NCBI GenBank assembly: GCA_028287135.1
Contig: JAQBQE010000032.1
Span: forward strand, 62,001 to 126,000
DNA from: Myxococcales bacterium
GTDB taxonomy: Bacteria > Myxococcota_A > Polyangia > Haliangiales > Haliangiaceae
DNA: 64,000 bases
Direction: 5' to 3'
Positions 9,965 through 20,000 of the stretch are shown one piece after another. A program made the position numbers and the translations under genes. Numbering within the stretch: position 1 is the first letter of the stretch; every line of letters begins with the position of its first letter. The notes under the pieces were generated by a model. The model did not search any database. It had not been told where the DNA came from and worked only from the letters and a program-made list of their open reading frames with translations.

Positions 9965-10441
9965 GTGTGGCTCGTGCGGTTCGGACTGATCGGGTGTCTG
10001 GTCCTGCTGCTGCTCGCGCCTGCCGCGTGGGCAGACACGGATGTTCGCACCGTGACCGGCTACCGCAAGGGCCGGCCCCTCGAGCTGAAGCTCGTCACGA
10101 TCGACTGGATCGAGGTCGAGGTGACGACCGCGCGTGCGTTCGAGGCGATGCGTCGCGCGGCGGCGGTCGACGGCATCGAGCTCGTGATCCGCAGCGGGTT
10201 CCGCGACCACGAAAAGCAGGCATGGCTGTACCGGGCGTGGAAGGGCGGCTGGGGCAACCCGGCGGCGCGGCCCGGGCATTCGAACCACCAATCGGGACGC
10301 GCCCTCGATCTCGTGGTCCGCGATCGGCGGGTCCGGAGCTGGCTCGCCACGAACGCCCGCACGTTCGGCTTCCGCCGGACGGTCCGCCGCGAGCCGTGGC
10401 ACTGGGAACTGTTCCCGACTCGCGCCGCCCGCCGGCGCTGA
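9965..10441 (+). CDS. Secreted VanY-like M15 D-Ala-D-Ala carboxypeptidase
   Basis: 158 aa, with a signal peptide at residues 1-23 and cleavage after AWA. The zinc-peptidase motifs of family M15B are complete: the RSGFRDH substrate-binding segment near 76-82, SNHQSGRALDL with His108 and Asp115, and EPWHWEL with Glu143 and the third zinc ligand His146. The expected activity is trimming of peptidoglycan stem peptides in the periplasm. The GTG at 9965 opens the signal peptide, but the only good Shine-Dalgarno (AGGAGG, 9925-9930) is 34 bases away and instead fits an out-of-frame TTG at 9937; the true start is therefore not certain. Confidence 0.87.
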   Translation: MWLVRFGLIGCLVLLLLAPAAWADTDVRTVTGYRKGRPLELKLVTIDWIEVEVTTARAFEAMRRAAAVDGIELVIRSGFRDHEKQAWLYRAWKGGWGNPAARPGHSNHQSGRALDLVVRDRRVRSWLATNARTFGFRRTVRREPWHWELFPTRAARRR

Positions 10442-10546
10442 TCCGTCCCCGCTCTTCGTCGAAGTGTCCGGCCTCCGGACATCCCGCACCGGCGACGTAG
10501 ACGTGAGGTCGTCGGAAGAAGTTCCCCGATTGTCAGAGCGATTGTC

Positions 10547-10552
10547 TAGGGT
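10547..10552 (+). promoter_or_regulatory. -10-like hexamer TAGGGT, 7 nt before the start at 10560
   Basis: TAGGGT followed by seven bases and ATG, preceded by a TTGTC that could be part of an extended -10. It belongs to the window-wide leaderless pattern. Confidence 0.4.
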
Positions 10553-10559
10553 GCGCGCG

Positions 10560-10952
10560 ATGATCGTGTTCTCTAACCAGCGGCTCGGTCCTGCAGCCGA
10601 GGTCCTGGTCTCGTCCGACGTCGCAGCGGCGATGCTGCGGTCCACGGCGGAGGCCGCGCGCCCGCTCGCCGAGGGCCGCTGGGAGTACGAGTGCGTCCTC
10701 TGGCTCGAGGACCGCTCGCGCCGGGTCGGTGCCGAGGGCGAGGCCGGGCTCGACGTCGGCGAGATCGCCTGGACCCCGGATCACTTCGAGCGGCAGAAGA
10801 GCTTTGTCACCGCTGCGATCCAGCGTGCCGCCCTTGGCTCCGAGCACGCACGGGCACTTTCGCTGTGGGCACGCCAGGTCGGAGCCCACCCGCGCGAGTC
10901 GGTGGTGGTCGGCCGGCGGTGGCGCTGGGCCGTCGAAGCGTCAAGTATTTGA
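10560..10952 (+). CDS. Hypothetical protein, 130 aa
   Basis: I do not recognise this protein. The ATG at 10560 was preferred over earlier in-frame starts because protein-like sequence begins there and a -10-like element sits just upstream. It has no signal peptide or membrane segment, a balanced acidic/basic composition, and a Trp-rich middle with the order WEYECVLWLED near residues 41-51. A mixed alpha/beta cytoplasmic protein is likely. It ends at the TGA of an AT-rich TATTTGATAA patch. Confidence 0.55.
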   Translation: MIVFSNQRLGPAAEVLVSSDVAAAMLRSTAEAARPLAEGRWEYECVLWLEDRSRRVGAEGEAGLDVGEIAWTPDHFERQKSFVTAAIQRAALGSEHARALSLWARQVGAHPRESVVVGRRWRWAVEASSI

Positions 10953-11016
10953 TAAACTACAGCTAATTCGGGCTCCAGAGCATGGTTCCAGGACGCGCTC
11001 TGGCCGTGGCGGGTGC

Positions 11017-11022
11017 TAGAGT
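11017..11022 (+). promoter_or_regulatory. -10-like hexamer TAGAGT, 6 nt before the start at 11029
   Basis: TGCTAGAGT (an extended -10 form) followed by six bases and the GTG start of the C39-like gene. Confidence 0.4.
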
Positions 11023-11028
11023 CACGCG

Positions 11029-11964
11029 GTGGCAGAGGGCCTGACCGGACCCGGGTTTTATCCCCAGCCGAACGAATGGACCTGTGGTCCGTTCGCGCTC
11101 AAGCACGCCCTCCTCGCTCTCGGCCGCATGGTCGACGTCACCCAGATCTCGACGACCGCCAAGACCCACTGGTGGTCGGGCACCAACGAGATCCAGCTCG
11201 CCCGCGCGGCGCGCGCATTCGAGTGTGACCTCGTGCTCGAACGGCGCAGCGATGCCGAACAGGCACGCAAGGTCCTGACCAAGCACCTGCGCGAGCAGAC
11301 GCCGGTGCTCCTGTGCGTCGAGGAGTGGAGCCACTGGATCACCGTCCTCCGCGCGGAGGATCGCCGGTTCGTGGTCGTCGATTCGACCGACGAGCCGCTG
11401 CTCTCGGTCCGGACCTGGCCGCAGCTTCGTAACTGGTGGCGCTATCACGACGTCGATTACGCCAAGGACAACCCGCCGATCCTCTACGACATGATGGCGG
11501 TGACGCCGCGGTTCAAGACCAGCGTCAAGGGTGACTTCTCCGTCGAGCGCGTGAAGTTCCTGCGCCGCCCGGAGAACCGCCGGCTCGCGCGCCACTGGAA
11601 CGAGTACCTCGAGGATCTGCTCGAGATCTGTCGGCCGCCGACGCACCGGATCGCCGAACCGCTGTCGATGGGCGAGTTCCTGCGCCGTCACCAGGAGCTC
11701 CTGCTGACGCGGGTCGTGTACTGGCACGGCGACGTCAACCGCGACGAGGTGTTCCGCGTGATGCGCGACCTGCGGTTCGTCTCGGAGACCTACGGCCTCG
11801 TGATCCCGGCGTCGATGAGCCGCCGCGCCCTCGCCGACCTCGCGATCCTGATCTCGATGTGGGCGTGCGCGGATCGCGGCGTCAACGGTATGTTCGGTGC
11901 GCCGGGCTCGGACGTGCGTGCCGCCGCCAAGCCGCGCACCAAGCGCAAGAACGGCCGCCGCTAG
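11029..11964 (+). CDS. C39-like papain-fold cysteine protease domain protein
   Basis: 311 aa from a GTG. The N-terminal 130 residues match the C39-like fold: Gln13 (oxyanion hole), NEWTCGPFALKHAL with the nucleophile Cys19, EEWSHWITVL with His102, and VVVDST with Asp119. All catalytic residues seem to be present. There is no signal peptide and no ABC transporter, so it is not a classical bacteriocin exporter. The C-terminal 180 residues are helical, rich in Arg and Trp, and end in a strongly basic tail (KRKNGRR). The substrate is unknown. Confidence 0.78.
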   Translation: MAEGLTGPGFYPQPNEWTCGPFALKHALLALGRMVDVTQISTTAKTHWWSGTNEIQLARAARAFECDLVLERRSDAEQARKVLTKHLREQTPVLLCVEEWSHWITVLRAEDRRFVVVDSTDEPLLSVRTWPQLRNWWRYHDVDYAKDNPPILYDMMAVTPRFKTSVKGDFSVERVKFLRRPENRRLARHWNEYLEDLLEICRPPTHRIAEPLSMGEFLRRHQELLLTRVVYWHGDVNRDEVFRVMRDLRFVSETYGLVIPASMSRRALADLAILISMWACADRGVNGMFGAPGSDVRAAAKPRTKRKNGRR

Positions 11965-11972
11965 GGCGCACG

Positions 11973-12614
11973 ATGTCTGCGCTTGCCGCGTTGATAGCTC
12001 GCCTTCGCAGCAAGCGGTGGGCGAACCTATGCGTGATCAACCTGCGCTTTCTGATCGGGTTCGCGTTCATTCCGTCGGCGCTGAAGAAGGTCCTCGACCA
12101 GCCGTTCACCGATCCGACGAACAGCGGGCCGTTCCACGACTTCCTCCATGCCTTCCACGCGACCGGCTGGTTCTATCAGTTCGTCGGAGTCATGCAGCTG
12201 CTCGTCGCGGTGCTGCTGTTCTCGCAGCGGTTCGCCACGCTCGGTGCGTTGCTCGCGCTACCGATCCTCACCGCGATCACGGCGTTCTGCTGGAGCACGC
12301 GGGTGATCCCGACCGCGACGGTCGCGACCCTGATGTTGCTCGGCACGTGCGCTCTCGCGATCTGGGACGTGCACAGGTGGCGGGCGGTGCTCGGAGCCGA
12401 ACCGCCGGCCGCGCCCGTCGAGCTCCGGCTGTGGCAGTGGTGCGGTGCCGCGATCTTCGTCCTCTACCTCGGGCTGTGCCTGGTGCACGGCGGCGTCTAC
12501 CGCCCTCGCGGCATGCGAGCCGCTGATCCGGGGTTGTACGTGATGGTCGCGATCGCCGTGTTGCCGCTGATCACGCTGTGGATCGATCGCGCCCGCCGAC
12601 GTCGCGTCACTTGA
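11973..12614 (+). CDS. DoxX-like integral membrane protein
   Basis: 213 aa beginning at an ATG 9 bp after the protease gene, so the two are probably co-transcribed. About five hydrophobic helices are visible (around residues 23-40, 65-85, 88-105, 110-130, 155-172 and 185-203). The N-terminal INLRFLIGFAFIPSALKK segment and the overall size resemble DoxX-like/SURF4-type quinol-associated membrane proteins. That assignment is weak; only the membrane topology is well supported. Confidence 0.6.
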   Translation: MSALAALIARLRSKRWANLCVINLRFLIGFAFIPSALKKVLDQPFTDPTNSGPFHDFLHAFHATGWFYQFVGVMQLLVAVLLFSQRFATLGALLALPILTAITAFCWSTRVIPTATVATLMLLGTCALAIWDVHRWRAVLGAEPPAAPVELRLWQWCGAAIFVLYLGLCLVHGGVYRPRGMRAADPGLYVMVAIAVLPLITLWIDRARRRRVT

Positions 12615-13005
12615 TCGCGAGCGTGAACCGCGCAGCCCCGGTGCGGCCGACATCGAGCGTCGTGCCACGCGTGACGTACGCGCCCCAGCTCGTGCGGTAC
12701 TCGTTCGGGCCGGTACGCACGGACCAGTCGACCTCGAGCTTCATCCCGGTCGGCCGGAGGATGGTGCACACGCGAATGGTGTCCTCGTAGGCGGCGGCCT
12801 TGTCCTGCACCGTCCCGCAGCTGTCCTCGGGAATCACGAGCTGGTGGGTACGCGTCTCGGCGCCGACCTTGACGGTGAGCTCGAGCTTCACCGGCACTGC
12901 CGTGACGATCACAGCAGGTGCGGGCTTCGGTGCCACCGGCTGTGCGAGCGCCGGAGCGCACAGCGTGAACACGATCGCGGAGGCGGAGAGCAGGGTCTTG
13001 ATCAT
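12607..13005 (-). CDS. Secreted hypothetical protein, 132 aa
   Basis: The ATG at 13005 opens a clear signal peptide (residues 1-22, ending ALA) followed by a Pro/Ala/Val-rich stretch and a beta-rich domain with two cysteines that could form a disulfide (in the SCGTV and RVCTI segments). The domain resembles a small beta-sandwich, but I do not recognise the family. The gene is convergent with the DoxX-like gene and overlaps its end by 8 bp. It is read in the same direction as, and lies 124 bp downstream of, the beta-lactamase-fold gene. Confidence 0.65.
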   Translation of the reverse strand: MIKTLLSASAIVFTLCAPALAQPVAPKPAPAVIVTAVPVKLELTVKVGAETRTHQLVIPEDSCGTVQDKAAAYEDTIRVCTILRPTGMKLEVDWSVRTGPNEYRTSWGAYVTRGTTLDVGRTGAARFTLAIK

Positions 13006-13129
13006 GCCGCGCCGAGGAGCAACGAGCGCGCCACGACGTAACTGCGTGATCGGAGGCGACGGCCGGTCACGACGCTGACAGAACGGCACGTCGGCGGCAG
13101 CGAACGACTCGACGCGATGCCAGAGCGGC

Positions 13130-14209
13130 TCAGCGATCGTCGAGCATGTCGAGCGCGGCATCGTTGACCGCACGGCGCAGCGCCTTGATGCCGTCAGCGC
13201 TCGTACCGCCGCGGGTGGGATGGACGCGATTGGTCAGCAGCGAGACCCAGCGCCGCTTCGCGAGATCGAGCCACAGCGAGGTGCCGGTGAACCCGAGGTG
13301 GCCGACCGAGTGCTGACGCGGCCACCGATCGCCGGCGTGAGAGACGCCGGGGGTCGCCGACGGTGTGTCCCAGCCGAGCCGCCACGAGGCATTCGGCGCC
13401 GCGGACTCCGCGAGGAACCACTGCACGACGTCCGTGCGCAGCCGGCCGCGAGGATGGCCATTCGCGGTCTCGACGATCGCCGATGCGAACGCCGAGACAT
13501 CGCCGATCCGCGCGAACAATCCCGCGTGACCGCACACGCCACCGCCGAAGTACGCGTTCTCGTCATGGACGCGGCCCTGGACGAGCCACGGTTGGCCCTC
13601 GCGATCATCGAGCTCGGTCGCGGCGGCGATCGAGATCGTGCTCGTCCCGGGATAGCGCGCGGCGAGCCCGAGCGGTTCTGCGACGAGGTCGGTGAACGCG
13701 TCCTCGAGCCGCGCATTCGTCACCCGCTCGATGATCGCGCCGAGCATGATGTAGCCGAGATCCGAGTAGACCGCGCTGACGCCCGGTGCACTGGCCGGCT
13801 CTGCCGCCGCAAGAGTGACAAGCTCGGTACGCGGATCGGCGTGCGATCCAACCCGCAGCTTGCGAAAGAACTCGACGTGCGCCGCACAGCCCGCCGCGTG
13901 ACCGAGCAGCTCGCGCACGGTCCCCGTGCTCGACGCCGCGGGCAGCCAGCGGCGGATCGGATCGGCGAGCCCCAGGGTCCCCTCACCGACCAGCACCATC
14001 GCGGAGGCCGCGGTCGCCATCGGCTTGGTCAGTGACGCGACGTCGAACCAGGTCTGGTCATCGACCTTGCCGCCTACGGTTGGCACACGACGGGTCAGCC
14101 CGCGCGTGAGCCGCGCTACCTCGCGGCCACCATCGCCAATCGAGACCGCGGCCGCCGAACCGAGGCCGCCAGCGAGCGCCTCGTCGATCAGCGCAGTGAT
14201 CCTGTCCAC
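13130..14209 (-). CDS. Serine hydrolase, class C beta-lactamase fold
   Basis: 359 aa with a GTG start and no signal peptide, so it is likely cytoplasmic. The three active-site elements of the penicillin-binding/beta-lactamase superfamily are present: SLTK (Ser59, Lys62), YSD (Tyr148, in place of YxN) and HLGFTGT (His304, in place of KTG). This H-x-G variant is typical of esterase or D-aminopeptidase-like members rather than true antibiotic-hydrolysing enzymes. The substrate is unknown. A TAGGAT hexamer lies six bases before the start, back to back with the promoter of the kinase gene at 14272. Confidence 0.88.
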   Translation of the reverse strand: MDRITALIDEALAGGLGSAAAVSIGDGGREVARLTRGLTRRVPTVGGKVDDQTWFDVASLTKPMATAASAMVLVGEGTLGLADPIRRWLPAASSTGTVRELLGHAAGCAAHVEFFRKLRVGSHADPRTELVTLAAAEPASAPGVSAVYSDLGYIMLGAIIERVTNARLEDAFTDLVAEPLGLAARYPGTSTISIAAATELDDREGQPWLVQGRVHDENAYFGGGVCGHAGLFARIGDVSAFASAIVETANGHPRGRLRTDVVQWFLAESAAPNASWRLGWDTPSATPGVSHAGDRWPRQHSVGHLGFTGTSLWLDLAKRRWVSLLTNRVHPTRGGTSADGIKALRRAVNDAALDMLDDR

Positions 14210-14215
14210 CTCGGC

Positions 14216-14221
14216 ATCCTA
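14216..14221 (-). promoter_or_regulatory. -10-like hexamer TAGGAT, 6 nt before the start at 14209
   Basis: Reading leftward, TAGGAT then six bases then GTG. It lies in the 62-bp divergent region shared with the kinase gene. Confidence 0.4.
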
Positions 14222-14256
14222 CTTGTTCTCGTCGACAGCGGCCGCCGGTGGCATGC

Positions 14257-14262
14257 TAGATT
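14257..14262 (+). promoter_or_regulatory. -10-like hexamer TAGATT, 9 nt before the start at 14272
   Basis: TGCTAGATT (extended -10 form) followed by nine bases and the GTG of the kinase gene. Confidence 0.4.
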
Positions 14263-14271
14263 CACCACCCC

Positions 14272-16239
<1,968 letters not shown>

Positions 16240-16445
16240 CGCGCGCGCTGCCGTCGCAGCACGTACACGCGATCACACCTGCGCCCTGCGAGCGGTTCCG
16301 ATTAGCCCGGTCTCCGTGGCCGTGCGTTTAACGGGAGTATGCGCCCACGCAAACCTGTCGGATCCTGCACAGTTGCGAGTCACTCGTGCCGGCACGCGCG
16401 ATTGTTGGTCACGAAATGACCGGGGAGACGCACGTGGGGGATGGA

Positions 16446-17009
16446 ATGGAGACAGCCGTTGCGACCCAGCTAGCGAGCGAGCCGATCGATCCGATCGTCG
16501 CGCTGATGCAGGACGGCCGGCATCGCGATGCGCTCGCGGCATGTGCGACCGCACATGGCGTGATCCTCGGCCGGCTGTGCATGGCGCTGCTCGGCTCGCA
16601 GGCCGACGCCGATGAAGCCACGCAAGAGACGCTGCTGCGCGCACATCGCGCGATGGCGAGCTATCGAGCGGAGGGCAGCATCAAGGCGTGGTTGTGTGGG
16701 ATCGCGCGGCACGTGTGCGCGCACATGCTCGAGACGCGACGCAAGCAGCGCGAGCTGCTCGAGGTCGTGCCGATCGAGGCCGAAGCGCGCGACGTGTTCG
16801 CGATGCGACGCCGATCGCGTGCCGTCCGTGACGGACTCGCCAAGCTCAAGCCTTCGGAACGCGAAGCGCTCGTGCTGCGCTTCGTCGCCGACCTGAGCCA
16901 CCGCGAGATCGCGACGGCGTGCAATCTCGACGAGCCGACGGCGCGCAAGCGGATCAGCCGCGCGCTCGCACGTCTCCGTTCCGTCATGCCCGAACAGGAG
17001 ATCGAATGA
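16446..17009 (+). CDS. ECF-type RNA polymerase sigma-70 factor
   Basis: 187 aa with regions 2 and 4 only, as in ECF sigma factors. Region 2 covers about residues 38-100 (the LLGSQADADEATQETLLRAH stretch, then WLCGIARHVCAHML). Region 4 covers about 133-180, with a helix-turn-helix in the LSHREIATACNLDEPTARKR part. The ATG at 16446 was chosen for its GGGGG ribosome-site-like run five bases upstream; in-frame starts at 16416 and 16386 are possible. Its stop overlaps the ATG of the next gene (ATGA), so it is translated together with a zinc-finger anti-sigma protein, its likely regulator. The DNA target is unknown. Confidence 0.9.
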   Translation: METAVATQLASEPIDPIVALMQDGRHRDALAACATAHGVILGRLCMALLGSQADADEATQETLLRAHRAMASYRAEGSIKAWLCGIARHVCAHMLETRRKQRELLEVVPIEAEARDVFAMRRRSRAVRDGLAKLKPSEREALVLRFVADLSHREIATACNLDEPTARKRISRALARLRSVMPEQEIE

Positions 17010-20000
17010 TGTCGACGTGCCAAGAAGTCCAGGACGACCTCGCTGACCTCGTCGCCGGTGATCGCGATGCAATCGCGCGTCACTCCGAGCACCTCGCTGG
17101 CTGCGACGCCTGCCGCGATGCGCGCCACGAGGCGACCGAGCTCGCTGCGATGCTCGGCGCTGCGGGCTCCGACCACGTGCCGCCCGGCGATCTGGTCGCG
17201 CGCGTGCTCGCCGCGGCCACTGCCGATCCGGCGAAGGCGGATGCAGGAACTGCCGAGACGATCCAGATGCCGACCGCCGCGAAGGAGACCTCGAAGGACG
17301 ACGCGAAGGCCAAGGACGCCAAGGTCACGCCGATCCGCAAGCCGTCGCGGACGTGGCTCGTCGTCGGTGCAGCCGCCGCGATCGCCGCAGGCGGCGTCGG
17401 GATCTATGCGATGCGACGCACCGACGACGGTGCATCGCCCACGACCAAGGTCGCGACCACCTCTCCCGTCGTGTCGAAGGACTCGATCGGCAAGCTCGCG
17501 ACCGTCGCGCGCGCCGCCGCCGACGGCGGCCAAGGCGTCTCGGTCCGCGTCGGGCAGACGTGGCGTGCGCTCGAGAAGGGTCAGATCATCCCGGTCGGCG
17601 CGGCGATCAAGACCGACGACCGCACGCGTGCTGGCCTCGAGCTCGCGGATGGAACGTCGCTCGTCCTCGATCACGGCACCGAGCTGTCGTTCGACCCGCG
17701 CGAGGCACGTGCGATCACGATGACGGCGGGACGGATCTCGGCGGATGTCGCGCACGTCGAGAAGCGCCCCGCGTCGATCTCGACGAAGGCGGGCCTGATC
17801 GACGTGATCGGGACCAAGTTCGTCCTCACCTCGACCGATGCGCTGACCTCGGTCCAGGTCGTCCGCGGCTCCGTCGCCCTGACGACCACCGGCGGTCAGC
17901 GCGACGAGATCCATGCAGGCGAGGAAGGCCTCGTCGAGAACGGCGCGCTCAGCATCGGCGCGGCGCCCTCGCTCGTCCACGAGCTCGGCTGGTCCGAGCT
18001 GACGACGCCGGTGACCAAGCCCGGCGAGGAAGCCACCGCGGGACTCGGCGCCCTCCGTGCGTACAAGCCCGGCGAGAAACGTGATCGCGACTGGAAGCTC
18101 GCGCTCGCGAAGCACGACGTGAAGGTCCGGATCTCCGGTCCGATCGCACGCACCGAGATCACCGAGACGTTCCGCAACGACTCGGCGGAGACGCTGGAAG
18201 GCGTCTATCAGTTCCCGCTCCCCGCCGACGCGCAGATCGACGGCCTGTCGCTCGACATGCCGAACGAGCCCGGCGGGTTCATCGACGGCGCGTTCGTGGC
18301 CAAGGGTCGCGCCGCCAAGATCTGGCAGGGCGTGATCGACAAGGCGACGCCGATGCAGATCGCGCGTCCCTCGTCGGAGATCATCTGGGTCCCGGGACGC
18401 TGGAAGGATCCGGCGCTGCTCGACTGGAAGCGCGGCGGCCGGTTCGAGCTCAAGATCTACCCGATTCCCGCCAACGGCGCGCGCACGATCAAGCTGTCGT
18501 ATACGCAGGTGGTCACCGCACGCGGCCCGTTCCGCCAGTACGTCTATCCGCTCGCGCACTCGGTCGATGGCTCGACCGTCGCCGACAACTTCACGGTCGA
18601 TGTCGAGGTTCGCGGTGCGCAGCCCGGCCTGATCCGCACGGCGGGCTACCAGATGGTGCCCGACGCCAGGCGCACCGACGTCAACGCGTTGACCCTGGCC
18701 TCGAGCGGCTTCGTGCCGCGCGGTGACCTCGTCGTCGACTACCGCGCCACCGATGGTGACGCCGAGCTGCGCGCGTGGACCTACGCCGGCGGCGCCGCGG
18801 TGGGACCGAACGAGAAGCTGTCGGGCAAGAAGAACGTCGGCATCGATCCGAAGGTGCTCGAAGCACAGCGCGCCGTGGCCGCCGATGCGCGCCCGACCGC
18901 GGTGCTCGCGCTCCATCCCGCCCTGCCGCGCTGGCGCGAGACCCGGCCGCGCGACTTCATGATCGTTGTCGATTCGAGCCAGTCGATGGTCGGCGAGCGG
19001 TTCACCCGCGCGACCGAGCTCGCGCTCGGCATCGTCGAGCAGATGGATCGCCGCGATCGGTTCAGCATCGCCGCCTGCGATAGCGAGTGCCGCCGCCTCG
19101 GCGACCTGCGCGCTCCGTCGGATGCCGCCGCGAAGGAAGCCCGTACATGGCTGACGGCGCAGATTCCTGCTGGCGCGAGCGACGTCGTCCAATCCATCCG
19201 CAGCGCCGCCGTTCTACCGGCGAGTGACCGCGAGAAGTGGGTGCTCTACATCAGCGATGGGTTCTCGACCACTGGCTTCCGCCGCGTCGCCGACGTCGAG
19301 CGGGCGTTGACCGAGGTCGCCGACAAGGGCGTCCAGGTCACCACGATCGGCATCGGTGGCGACGCGGATCTCGCGCTGCTGTCGGCGGCCGCGCGTGGTG
19401 GTGGCGGTAGCTACCTCGCGTGGGTCCCCGGCCAGTCGGTCCAGATCGCGGCCCTCTCCGCACTCGAGTCGACCAACGGCGCGGCCCTGCGCAATGCGAC
19501 GATCGAGCTGCCAAGCGGCCTCGCGGACGTAGCACCGACGGTGCTGCCGACGGTGCGCTCCGGTGAAGAAGTCCTGATCGCGGCGCGGATCACAGGTGAC
19601 GTCAAGGGCGAGGTGATCGTCCGCGGCAAGATCGGTGGACAGCCGTACGAGCAGAAGTATCCGCTCGAGCTCAAGGTCTCGACCGCGGCCGGCAACGGCT
19701 TCGTGCCGCGGCTGTGGGCGACGCTCGCGATCGAACAGATGGAGCGCCGCGGCGAAGGCGACGATCGGATCAAGACGATCGCGCTGTCGCAGGGGTACGG
19801 CGTGATGTCGCGCGAGACCTCGCTGCTCGTCCTCGAGTCGCAGGCGATGTTCGATGCGTTCGGTGTCGACCGCAGCTCGCCCGCCGCGAAGTGGACCGGC
19901 GAGGAATCACTCGACGAGGTGGTGACCGCGGGAACGATCGCGATGGATCGTGATGCGGGCGGAGGGATGGGTACGGGCGCTGCGAGCGCTCCCACCGGAG

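Noticed and set aside
16661..19192. 843-codon open frame on the minus strand opposite the sigma and anti-sigma genes
   Set aside because: The plus-strand sigma/anti-sigma proteins have clear domains, and the minus frame is Arg/Asp/Gly-rich without motifs, a shadow due to high GC.
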